A stretch of 7,935 nucleotides of DNA from Alphaproteobacteria bacterium. GTDB taxonomy: Bacteria; Pseudomonadota; Alphaproteobacteria; VGEJ01. The DNA lies in the NCBI GenBank assembly GCA_016869335.1, contig VGEJ01000107.1:1-7935 (forward strand). Reading direction: 5' to 3'. The notes below the pieces were generated by a model. That model saw only the letters and a program-made list of their open reading frames with translations. It did no database searches and was not told the DNA's origin. Below, one piece after another: positions 1 through 6,270 of the stretch. Within the stretch, counting starts at the first letter, position 1. Every line of letters starts with the position of its first letter. The position numbers and the translations under genes were made by a program.

Positions 1-815
1 TCATCACCGGCACCCACCCCGAGTACTGCTCGACCGCCATGTGGGAGGCGCTCAAGGCCTACACCGAGGACGGCGGCCGCTTCATGTATGTGGGCGGCAA
101 CGGCTTCTATTGGCACATCGCCTACCACCCCACCCTGCCGGGGATCGTCGAGGTGCGCCGCACCGAGGGCTCCTCGCGGTCGTGGCGGGCCGATCCCGGC
201 GAGCATTACGAGAGCTTCTCGGGCGAGTACGGCGGGCTGTTGCGCCATCAGGCGCGCACGCCGCAAATGCTGACGGGATCAGGCATGACCGCGCAGGGCT
301 TCGACTTCTGCGTGCCCTACCGGCGGACACCCGCGAGCTTCGATCCGCGCGTCGCTTTCGCGTTCGCGGGGATCGCGGCAGACGAACCGATCGGCGACTT
401 CGGGCTGATCGGCGGGGGCGCGGCCGGCCTCGAGGTCGATATCGCCGACTACGCGCTCGGCACCCCGCCGCATGCGCTGATCGTGGCGCGCGCCGACTCG
501 CTTTCCGACACCTATCTGCTGCTCGCCGAGCAGAGCCTGGTGCCGATGCCGAACCAGATGGGCACCATGCACGACCAGGTGCGCGCCGATCTGGTGTTCC
601 ACGAGACCTCGGGCGGCGGGGCGGTGTTCGCGTTCAGCTCGATCGCGTGGTGCGGCTCGCTCGCGCACAACCGCTATGACAACAACGTCTCGCGACTGAC
701 GGGCAACGTGTTGCGCCGCTTCCTCGCCGACGCGCCGTTCGTCGTGCCCGCGACGGTCCGACCGACACCATCGCCAACGAAGCGCCCTAGGCAGAGCGAC
801 CATAACGGTACGTGA
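1..815 (+). CDS. N,N-dimethylformamidase large-subunit-like protein, C-terminal part (5' truncated by window edge)
   Basis: The reading frame enters at base 3 and shows 270 residues before a TGA at 813-815. The first visible residues contain a THPEYCS stretch, followed by GGRFMYVGGNGFYWH. This matches the conserved H-x-E-Y and GGNGFYW region of the beta (large) subunit of N,N-dimethylformamidase. From memory, in the Paracoccus enzyme the Glu of this motif binds the mononuclear iron and the His lies in the active site; the two Tyr ligands would be upstream of the window. Family members are about 700-760 residues, so roughly the last third is seen. The enzyme class hydrolyses N-substituted formamides to an amine and formate, but many homologues have unknown amide substrates. 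The conserved part ends near the NNVSRLTGNVLRRFLADAPF stretch. The last 25 or so residues are Pro/Arg-rich, look non-homologous, and run over the 3' end of the opposing racemase gene. Family call is firm; substrate is unknown. Confidence 0.85.
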   Translation, partial: ITGTHPEYCSTAMWEALKAYTEDGGRFMYVGGNGFYWHIAYHPTLPGIVEVRRTEGSSRSWRADPGEHYESFSGEYGGLLRHQARTPQMLTGSGMTAQGFDFCVPYRRTPASFDPRVAFAFAGIAADEPIGDFGLIGGGAAGLEVDIADYALGTPPHALIVARADSLSDTYLLLAEQSLVPMPNQMGTMHDQVRADLVFHETSGGGAVFAFSSIAWCGSLAHNRYDNNVSRLTGNVLRRFLADAPFVVPATVRPTPSPTKRPRQSDHNGT

Positions 816-1893
816 TGCGGCGGGCGAACTGCATCAGCACCTCGCGCTCGGTCACGCCGTTGAGCGCGGCCAGCTCGGCCAGCGTCACGCCCTCGCCGAG
901 GAGGCTCACTGCATCGCCCACCGCCGCCTCGGGCGCTTCGTCGAGATCGACGACAGCGTGCTCGAGCGAGACGCCGATGAGGCGCACCCGGTGTCCGCGC
1001 ACGACGACCGGCACCGGGCGCCCCTCTGGCGGCCGGCGCAGGCCGTCCGCAGTGCCGATCGGTATGACCCCGGTGCGTCGGGCGGCGCTGTGGCCGTAGG
1101 GCGCGCCCTGGCGCGTCCCGGGCGTTTGGTCGGCAAGGTGGATCAGGCGGGTCGTGATCGCCCGCAGCGCCGGACGCAATTCGTCGGCGCCCGCGACGGC
1201 GGCATCGGTCAATCCGAAGCCATAGAGCGCGTGCCCGGCGCAAACGCTGTTCGCGGCATCCTCGAGGTCGGCGAAAAGGCCCGCGCTCGCCCGCGCCTGG
1301 GTTATCGCCGGACTCACGCCCTCCTCGGCGAGCGCGCGGAGCAGGTGATCGAAGCGGGCCAGACCCGCGCGCGCCCACTCGCGGCCGGCCGCGTCGTGGA
1401 ACGGCAGGTGGGTGTAGATCCCGGCGACGACCAGCGGGGGCTGCGCTGCGATCGCCCTGATCGCCGCGGGCGCGTCAGCCAGGGGGATGCCGAGCCGGCC
1501 GAGCCCGCAATCGACCTTGACGTAGACGGCGGTCGGGTACCGCATCGCCCCGGCGAGAACCCGCGCCCCGGCGAGATCGGTGATGGTCGGCAGGAGGCCG
1601 GCGCGGGCGAGATCGGGGAGTTCACCGGGCGGGCAGCAGCCCAGCATGATGATGGGGACCCGCACGCCGCCGCGGCGGATCGCCAGCGCCTCATCCGGGC
1701 TTCCGGTGGTCAGCGCATCGACGCCGAGGGCGGCGAGTTCCTGCGCGATGCGCACCGCGCCGTGGCCATAGGCATCGGCCTTGACCGAGCCGATCAGCTT
1801 CTTGCGTCGGAGGCGACGGCGCACCACTGCATAGTTGTGATGGAGGTTCGCGATGTCGACCTCGGCCCAATGGCTCGGGTGCGCGAACGTCAT
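787..1893 (-). CDS. alr: Alanine racemase family PLP-dependent protein, divergent active site
   Basis: 368 residues, the usual length for alanine racemase, which interconverts L- and D-alanine using PLP in the cytoplasm. The start at 1893 is chosen because GGAGGGG lies 6 bases ahead and MTFAHPSHWAEVDIANLHHNY is a typical family N-terminus; the open frame upstream of it is low-complexity Ser/Arg. Features in order: PLP lysine K38 in VKADAYGHG, VDCGLGRLG with the conserved Arg (R133), GIYTHLPFHDA, Tyr266 in APYGHS (candidate second catalytic base), IPIGTADG, and a C-terminal ITYRYG. Oddities: the Arg that normally contacts the PLP pyridine nitrogen, in the VRxGxxLYG motif, is Cys218 here (NSVCAGHALYG). 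The usual Tyr of IPIGYADG is Thr281, and the VSMDQ-like motif reads VSLEH. It is divergent from the AtzG-like/amidase operon and overlaps the dimethylformamidase-like gene tail-to-tail. It may be a true alanine racemase, a racemase of another amino acid, or a repurposed PLP protein. Confidence 0.85.
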   Translation of the reverse strand: MTFAHPSHWAEVDIANLHHNYAVVRRRLRRKKLIGSVKADAYGHGAVRIAQELAALGVDALTTGSPDEALAIRRGGVRVPIIMLGCCPPGELPDLARAGLLPTITDLAGARVLAGAMRYPTAVYVKVDCGLGRLGIPLADAPAAIRAIAAQPPLVVAGIYTHLPFHDAAGREWARAGLARFDHLLRALAEEGVSPAITQARASAGLFADLEDAANSVCAGHALYGFGLTDAAVAGADELRPALRAITTRLIHLADQTPGTRQGAPYGHSAARRTGVIPIGTADGLRRPPEGRPVPVVVRGHRVRLIGVSLEHAVVDLDEAPEAAVGDAVSLLGEGVTLAELAALNGVTEREVLMQFARRITYRYGRSA

Positions 1894-1897
1894 GTTG

Positions 1898-1904
1898 CCC
1901 CTCC
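1898..1904 (-). promoter_or_regulatory. Ribosome binding site of the racemase-family gene
   Basis: On the minus strand the bases read GGAGGGG, with 6 bases between the GGAGG core and the ATG at 1893. This decides the start against the longer open frame that runs back to about 2139 inside the divergent gene. Confidence 0.7.
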
Positions 1905-1918
1905 GGCTGTACCAGCGC

Positions 1919-1942
1919 GCCCGCGTGGCCGGCTGCGCGGGC
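1919..1942. repeat. 24-bp imperfect palindrome in the divergent intergenic region (candidate operator)
   Basis: Outer arms GCCCGCG (1919-1925) and CGCGGGC (1936-1942) are perfect inverted repeats. The centre GCCGGC (1928-1933) is itself palindromic on the same axis, so 20 of 24 positions are symmetric; only the TG pairs at 1926-1927 and 1934-1935 break it. It sits in the 91-bp gap between two divergent genes and covers the possible -35 region of the plus-strand promoter, a usual place for a regulator site. It could also be chance in GC-rich DNA, and no regulator gene is in the window. Confidence 0.4.
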
Positions 1943-1955
1943 TTTGCTCTATGCT
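1926..1955 (+). promoter_or_regulatory. Possible promoter for the AtzG-like/amidase operon
   Basis: TGGCCG (1926-1931) and TATGCT (1950-1955) are separated by 18 bases and lie 30 bases ahead of the ATG at 1985. The -10 element is reasonable (four of six matches to TATAAT) and the -35 is weak. The divergent arrangement requires a promoter somewhere in this gap, but the exact elements are a guess. Confidence 0.3.
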
Positions 1956-1984
1956 GAGCGGGCGCTTCGAGCAAGGGGTGAGCG

Positions 1985-2194
1985 ATGCAGCCGATCACCG
2001 CCGCCGATCTTGAGCCGCTCTGCCAGCGGCTGTTCGACCTAGAGGTGCCGCGTGAGCGGCTCAAGCTCCTGGCCGAGGCATTGAACGGCGTCCTCCCCGA
2101 GATCGCCCGGCTGCGGGAGCTCGACCTAGCCGATGTCACACCGGCGGTCGTGTTCGACCCGGGGCCCGCCGCCCCGCCCCCGCGCGATGGCTGA
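1985..2194 (+). CDS. AtzG/GatC-like small amidase partner protein
   Basis: 69 residues. The start has an AAGGGGTG Shine-Dalgarno-like stretch about 5-7 bases ahead. The sequence is a short predicted helical segment (LEPLCQRLFDLEVPRERL, then LAEALNGVLPEIARLREL), followed by LDLADVTPAVVFDP. That pattern of a helical pair plus a 'D-x-x-x-V-x-P' tail resembles GatC and the AtzG-like family (formerly DUF4089). AtzG forms a complex with the amidase AtzE in cyanuric acid breakdown, and GatC partners GatA in tRNA-dependent amidation. The gene overlaps the amidase start by 8 bp (ATGGCTGA), which suggests translational coupling and equal amounts. I infer it stabilises or chaperones the amidase next door. 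The Pro-rich last ten residues look disordered. The family call rests on pattern and context, as the protein is short. Confidence 0.7.
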   Translation: MQPITAADLEPLCQRLFDLEVPRERLKLLAEALNGVLPEIARLRELDLADVTPAVVFDPGPAAPPPRDG

Positions 2195-3566
2195 GCTCGA
2201 CCTGCCGATCCCGGCGCTGGCGGAGCGGCTCAAGCACGGCACGCTGTCCCCGGTAGCGCTGTTCGAGGAGGCCGAGGCCCGCATCGCCTCACTCGAGCCG
2301 ACTATCAGGGCATTCAGCCACCGCAACGCCGGTGCCCGCGGCGCGGCCGAGCGCGCCGCGGCCGAGCTGCGCGAGGGGCGCTGGCGCGGACCGCTCCACG
2401 GCCTGCCGATCGCGCTCAAGGACAACTTCCTCACCGCCGACATGCCGACCGGGCTCGGCGGCGGGTTGCCCGAGGGGACATTCCCGGCGCGCGATGCCGC
2501 GCTCGTCCGCCGTCTGCGCGCGGCGGGAGCGATCCTGCTCGGCAAGACCACCATGCACGGCTTCGCCTGGGGCATCGTCAGCCCGCCGACGCGCAACCCC
2601 TGGGACGTGGCGCGCGTGCCTGGCGGCTCGAGCGGCGGCTCGGCGGCCGCCGTGGCGGCGGGCATGTGCGTCGCGGCCTTGGGGTCGGACACCGGCGGCT
2701 CGATCCGCATCCCAGCGAGCCTGTGCGGCACGGTTGGGCTCAAGCCGACCTTCGGCCTGATCGAGGGCGCGGGCGTCGTCGTGCATAGCTGGTCGCTCGA
2801 CGTCGCTGGCCCGCTCACCCGTTCCGTGGCCGACGCGGCCCATGTCATCGAGGTCTTGGCGAGCCCCGACACGGGTGGCGGTGATCGGCGCTACACGGGG
2901 GCGCTCGACCAACCGATCGGCGATCTCCGCATCGGGCTCTGCCGCAACCACTTTCTCGACTGCAACGACACCGAGGTGGCGGACGCGGTCGATGCCGCGA
3001 TCAGCACGCTCGCGCGGCAAGTGCGGTCGGTCCGCCACCTGCACCTGCCGCGCCTATCCCATGCCGCAGGCGCGATCCTCGCCATCGAGCTGGCATCGGC
3101 CAGCGCGGCGCATCACGAGCTGCTGGGGCGCGGGCTGCAGTCCGGCCTGGCGCCCGATGTGCGCTTGCTGCTCGAGCTCGGCGCATTCGTGAGCGCCACC
3201 GACTATTTGCGGGCCGAGCAGTTCCGCCGGCTGCTCATGGCCGACTTCGCCGCCGCGTTCGCCGAGGTCGATGTGCTGATCTCCCCGACGACGCCGGTCA
3301 CCGCGTGGCGAGTGGCGGAAAGCACGGTTGCCGTCCAAGGAGAGACCGAGAGCGTGCTCTCGGCGGCGTGGCGCCTCACCTACCCCTACAACCTCGCCGG
3401 CGTGCCGGCGATCTCGCTGCCCTGCGGCTTCGACAAGCGGGGCCTGCCCATCGGGTTGCAGATCGCGGCCAAGCCGCTGGCCGAGGCGACGATCCTGCGG
3501 CTCGCCCACGCCTACGAGTGCCAGCACGATTGGGTTCACCGTCGGCCACCTCACCCGGCGCAGTAG
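2187..3566 (+). CDS. Amidase signature family hydrolase (AtzE/GatA-like)
   Basis: 459 residues, normal for this family. The catalytic Ser-cisSer-Lys triad is complete: K78 in PIALKDNF, S148 in PGGSSGGS, and nucleophile S172 in GSDTGGSIRIPAS. The spacing of 24 residues between the two serines is the family norm. These enzymes hydrolyse carboxamides to acid plus ammonia or amine. The start at 2187 is preferred because MAELDLPIPALAERLKHGTLSPVALFEEAEARI is a standard amidase N-terminus. The in-frame ATG at 2133 would add 18 Arg/Pro-rich residues read inside the upstream gene. No signal peptide is seen, so it is probably cytoplasmic. It is coupled to the AtzG-like gene, which points to an AtzE-type or other catabolic two-subunit amidase rather than a stand-alone one. 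A tRNA amidotransferase role is unlikely because no GatB is present and peptide-transport genes follow. The substrate cannot be read from the sequence. Confidence 0.92.
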   Translation: MAELDLPIPALAERLKHGTLSPVALFEEAEARIASLEPTIRAFSHRNAGARGAAERAAAELREGRWRGPLHGLPIALKDNFLTADMPTGLGGGLPEGTFPARDAALVRRLRAAGAILLGKTTMHGFAWGIVSPPTRNPWDVARVPGGSSGGSAAAVAAGMCVAALGSDTGGSIRIPASLCGTVGLKPTFGLIEGAGVVVHSWSLDVAGPLTRSVADAAHVIEVLASPDTGGGDRRYTGALDQPIGDLRIGLCRNHFLDCNDTEVADAVDAAISTLARQVRSVRHLHLPRLSHAAGAILAIELASASAAHHELLGRGLQSGLAPDVRLLLELGAFVSATDYLRAEQFRRLLMADFAAAFAEVDVLISPTTPVTAWRVAESTVAVQGETESVLSAAWRLTYPYNLAGVPAISLPCGFDKRGLPIGLQIAAKPLAEATILRLAHAYECQHDWVHRRPPHPAQ

Positions 3567-3596
3567 GGACGTAAACTGCTTCGACGGAGGCCGCCG

Positions 3597-3625
3597 TTGC
3601 CGCCGGCCGGCCGGATGGCTAGTCT
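3597..3625 (+). promoter_or_regulatory. Possible promoter ahead of the substrate-binding protein gene
   Basis: TTGCCG (3597-3602) and TAGTCT (3620-3625) have the ideal 17-base spacing and end 35 bases before the ATG at 3661. The match to TTGACA is four of six and to TATAAT three of six. The spacer holds the self-complementary CCGGCCGGCCGG (3603-3614). The 94-bp gap is the longest within the plus-strand series, so separate or boosted transcription of the transporter genes is plausible but not shown. Confidence 0.3.
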
Positions 3626-3649
3626 ACGGTCAGCGAACGCGTCAAACCC

Positions 3650-3657
3650 AAGGGGGG
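3650..3657 (+). promoter_or_regulatory. Ribosome binding site of the substrate-binding protein gene
   Basis: AAGGGGGG ends 3 bases before the ATG at 3661. It marks this Met as the start within a frame that is open far upstream, through the 3' end of the amidase gene. Confidence 0.6.
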
Positions 3658-3660
3658 ACC

Positions 3661-5229
3661 ATGACTAGGCACACACTCGTATCGCGGCGCGACTTTGGCA
3701 GGGTGGCCGCCGGCGGCCTCGCCGCTGGTGTTCTGATCGTAGCCGGCCCGCGGCTCGCGCTGACCGAGCCCAAGGTGGGCGGGACTTTGAAGTTGGCCTT
3801 CGACCATGACGCAGGCGGTTTCGACCCGGCCAAGGCTGTCTACGGCATGTCGCACGCGGTGATCGAACAGGTGTACTCGGGCCTCACCGCGCTCGACTCG
3901 GAAGCGAATCCCTACCCCGACCTCGCCGAGACGATCGACATTTCGGAGGACGGGAAGGTCTATACGTTCCATCTGCGCACGGGCGTGACCTTCCACGATG
4001 GCTCGCCGTTCAGCGCCGACGACGTCAAGTTCACGATCGACCGGCTGAAGAACCCGGCCACGGGCTATTCGTACGCCTCGCAGCTCGCGAACGTTACCGA
4101 GACAACGGTGGTCGACCCCAACACGGTGCAAATCACGTTGTCGGAGGCCACCGGCCCGTTCCTGGTCAATTTGGCGTTTCCGGGCTCGATGATCGTCTCG
4201 AAGAAACTGGTCGAGTCGGGGCACGACATCAATGCCACGCCGATCGGGACCGGCCCCTACACGTTTGGCAGCTACCAGCCCGGCACGGTCATCAAGCTCG
4301 CCCGCAACCCGAAGTACCATGAGTCGCCCAAGCCCTACATCGAGCACCTCGAGTACACGATCATCTCCGACCAGACGGCGATCACCACCGCGCTGCAGTC
4401 CGGCGTGGTGAACTTCTCCAACGTCATTCCGGCCAAGGACTGGGCGGCGATCGAGGCCAACCCGGACCTGACCAAGGCGGCGATCGAGGGCGGCCGCTGG
4501 TTCTGGATCATGGTCAACAACCAGAAGCCGCCGCTCGACAATGCCAAGGTCCGGCAGGCCATCGCCCACGCGATCGACCGCCAGGCCATCGTCGATGCCG
4601 TGTTCTACGGCCTGGCCAAGGTGATTCAGGGCGGCGTGGTGCCGGAGTGGAGCTGGGGCCACGCCCCCGAGCTCAAGGTGCTCTCGCCCAAGGCCGACCC
4701 TGAGAAGGCCAAGGCGCTGCTCGCCGAAGCGGGCTTCCCCAATGGCCTCGATCTCGACTTCAAGATCGGCACCGAGTGGCCGGCCCTCATGGCGATGGGG
4801 CCGATCATTCAGGCCAATCTGCAGGCCGCCGGGATGAACGCCAAGATTTCGACGATGGGCACGACGCAGTACCTGGACGAGGTCTGGGCCAAGCGCGGCT
4901 ACGACATATCCGACATGTATTGGCTGAGCCCGCTGGCCGACCCGGACGACTTCACCTCGCTCAATTATCTGTGCGGCAGCCCGATGAACGCGCAGGGCTC
5001 TTGCAGCAAGGAGATGGATGCCCTGCTGAATGAGGCGCGGTCGGCGCCCACCAAGGAGGCACGGGCCGACGCCTATCGCCGCATGCAGGCGCTGTCGATG
5101 GAGGAGATGACGCTCGTTCCGCTGGTGAGCGCATTGATTCTGCACGCGCACACCAACAAGCTGCAGGGCTTCAAGCCGATGCGGACCGGCTTCCTCAAGA
5201 CCCTCAAGGAAGCTTGGCTCGAAGGCTGA
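3661..5229 (+). CDS. Peptide/amide ABC transporter substrate-binding protein (SBP family 5), Tat signal
   Basis: 522 residues, the usual size of a family 5 (DppA/OppA-type) periplasmic binding protein. It would capture a di/oligopeptide, opine or related solute in the periplasm and deliver it to the permeases encoded just downstream. The N-terminus has a twin-arginine signal: S8-R9-R10-D11-F12, then a hydrophobic Ala/Gly/Leu stretch to about residue 34. Family landmarks in order: GGTLKLAFDHD near 40-50, LAETIDISEDGKVYTFHLRTG with TFHDGSPFSADDV at about 88-122, GTGPYTF at 196-202, and PLDNAKVRQAIAHAIDR at 291-307. The C-terminus, TGFLKTLKEAWLEG, is also usual. The start is fixed by the signal peptide and the purine-rich ribosome site. 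No lipobox cysteine is seen, so the protein should be soluble. The ligand is unknown. An opposing open frame of similar length covers this gene but is a GC-rich shadow. Confidence 0.93.
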   Translation: MTRHTLVSRRDFGRVAAGGLAAGVLIVAGPRLALTEPKVGGTLKLAFDHDAGGFDPAKAVYGMSHAVIEQVYSGLTALDSEANPYPDLAETIDISEDGKVYTFHLRTGVTFHDGSPFSADDVKFTIDRLKNPATGYSYASQLANVTETTVVDPNTVQITLSEATGPFLVNLAFPGSMIVSKKLVESGHDINATPIGTGPYTFGSYQPGTVIKLARNPKYHESPKPYIEHLEYTIISDQTAITTALQSGVVNFSNVIPAKDWAAIEANPDLTKAAIEGGRWFWIMVNNQKPPLDNAKVRQAIAHAIDRQAIVDAVFYGLAKVIQGGVVPEWSWGHAPELKVLSPKADPEKAKALLAEAGFPNGLDLDFKIGTEWPALMAMGPIIQANLQAAGMNAKISTMGTTQYLDEVWAKRGYDISDMYWLSPLADPDDFTSLNYLCGSPMNAQGSCSKEMDALLNEARSAPTKEARADAYRRMQALSMEEMTLVPLVSALILHAHTNKLQGFKPMRTGFLKTLKEAWLEG

Positions 5230-5232
5230 TCG

Positions 5233-5247
5233 CTCGCCCGGGGCGAG
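5233..5247 (+). repeat. Small inverted repeat that overlaps the large intercistronic hairpin
   Basis: CTCGCCC (5233-5239) and GGGCGAG (5241-5247) can pair around a very short loop. The last three bases (GAG) are also the first three bases of the larger stem at 5245-5260. The two structures therefore compete for those bases. This may be chance in GC-rich DNA. Confidence 0.35.
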
Positions 5248-5279
5248 GGCTCTGGCGGGCAACGCCCGCCAGAGCCCTC
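5245..5279 (+). promoter_or_regulatory. Intercistronic hairpin between binding-protein and permease genes
   Basis: A perfect 16-bp stem: the 5' arm is 5245-5260 (begins GAGGGCTCTGG), the loop is AAC, and the 3' arm is 5264-5279 (ends CCAGAGCCCTC). It begins 15 bases after the stop codon of the binding-protein gene and ends 32 bases before the permease start. No T-run follows, so a classic intrinsic terminator is unlikely. Known hairpins in this position in other ABC operons protect the upstream mRNA from 3' decay or cause partial termination, giving more binding protein than permease; I infer the same here. Confidence 0.75.
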
Positions 5280-5311
5280 ACCCAGCTCGCGGACGGCCAG
5301 ACGGGTCGCCC

Positions 5312-6268
5312 ATGATCCAGTTCATCGCGGCGCGACTGGCGGCCTATGTGCCGACGCTCTTCGGGGTCTCTATCGTTCTCTTCCTGGCGATCAACGTCGT
5401 CCCCGGAAGCCCAGCCCAGGCCTCGCTCGGCATCAACGCGACCCCTGAGGCGATTGCCCGCTTCGAGCGCGAGCACGGCCTCGATCGGCCGCTCCATGAG
5501 CAGTACGTGAGCTGGCTCGCGCGGGTGCTGCAGGGCGACTTCGGCAGCTCGTTTCAGGCCGGCGTGCCGGTCGGCCCCGAGCTGATGTCGCGCCTGTTCG
5601 TCACGCTCGAGCTCGCCATCTTCGCCTTCCTCATCGCCAACCTGATCGCCGTGCCGCTCGGCTGCCTCGCCGCCTACTACCACCAGCGGCCGGCGGACAA
5701 CGCCTTCATCCTGCTCGCCACGCTCATGGGCGCGCTGCCCAATTTCTGGCTGGCGACGCTTCTGATCCTGCTGCTCACGGTCACCCTGCACTGGCTTCCC
5801 CCGGGCGGCTACGTCCCGTTCGCCGAAGACCCCGGGCGCAACCTGATGCTCATGGTGATGCCGGCGATCTCGCTCGGTGTCGTCTCGTCGGCCTTGCTGC
5901 TCCGCATCATGCGCACCAGCATGATCGAGGTGTTCTCCTCGGACTACATCCGCACCGCGGTCGCCAAGGGTGCGCGCCGGGGGGTCGTGATCTGGCGCCA
6001 CGCGCTCCGCAACGCGCTGATCCCTTACCTGACCGTCGGGGCGGTCGAGTTCAGCCTGCTGTTCGGCGGCGTCGTCATCATCGAGAACATCTTTCTCCTG
6101 CCTGGCGTCGGCCAGCTCGCCTTGATCGGCATCACTCAGCGCGACTATCCCCTGCTGCTCGCCAGCGTGCTCCTGATCGCGGTGGTCGTGATGACCGCCA
6201 ACCTCATCGTCGACGTGATCGGGGCATCGCTCGATCCCCGCCGCGTCCGCACCGCCGGCGGGGAGTGA
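5312..6268 (+). CDS. Peptide-type ABC transporter permease (DppB-like)
   Basis: 318 residues. This is an inner-membrane subunit forming half of the transport channel. The N-terminus MIQFIAARLAAYVPTLFGVS, with a first membrane segment at about 11-30, is typical of DppB/OppB proteins. Next come GDFGSSF at 75-81 and about five further hydrophobic segments (near 97-122, 131-158, 180-200, 240-262 and 279-304). The EAA loop that docks on the ATPase is at about 212-238 (YIRTAVAKGARR, then RHALRNALIP), followed by FLLPGVGQL at 261-269 and LDPRRVR near the end. The ribosome site is weak (ACGGGT, 5 bases ahead), which would fit lower permease output than binding protein. Its stop is 2 bases before the preferred start of the next permease, so the two are translated together. 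Substrate specificity comes from the binding protein and is unknown. Confidence 0.94.
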   Translation: MIQFIAARLAAYVPTLFGVSIVLFLAINVVPGSPAQASLGINATPEAIARFEREHGLDRPLHEQYVSWLARVLQGDFGSSFQAGVPVGPELMSRLFVTLELAIFAFLIANLIAVPLGCLAAYYHQRPADNAFILLATLMGALPNFWLATLLILLLTVTLHWLPPGGYVPFAEDPGRNLMLMVMPAISLGVVSSALLLRIMRTSMIEVFSSDYIRTAVAKGARRGVVIWRHALRNALIPYLTVGAVEFSLLFGGVVIIENIFLLPGVGQLALIGITQRDYPLLLASVLLIAVVVMTANLIVDVIGASLDPRRVRTAGGE

Positions 6269-6270
6269 CC

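Noticed and set aside
279..803. Minus-strand open frame opposite the dimethylformamidase-like gene
   Set aside because: No family motifs and Arg-rich composition; the plus strand carries the conserved GGNGFYW region.
958..2013. Plus-strand open frame opposite the racemase-family gene
   Set aside because: Low-complexity Arg/Gly/Ala composition with no motif; the minus strand encodes clear racemase motifs.
1894..2139. N-terminal extension of the racemase-family protein back to an ATG at 2139
   Set aside because: The added 82 residues are Ser/Arg-rich, run antisense through the AtzG-like gene, and a good ribosome site with a family-typical N-terminus sits at 1893.
2133..2186. Earlier amidase start at 2133
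   Set aside because: It adds 18 Arg/Pro-rich residues read in the wrong frame of the upstream gene; the ATG at 2187 gives a normal amidase N-terminus.
3603..3614. Self-complementary CCGGCCGGCCGG ahead of the binding-protein gene
   Set aside because: Short simple GC repeat, common by chance at this base composition; kept only as part of the possible promoter spacer.
3619..5262. Minus-strand open frame of about 547 codons opposite the binding-protein gene
   Set aside because: It mirrors the codon pattern of the real gene in GC-rich DNA, is rich in Arg, Gly, Val and Leu, and shows no recognisable domain. The plus-strand gene has a full set of family motifs.
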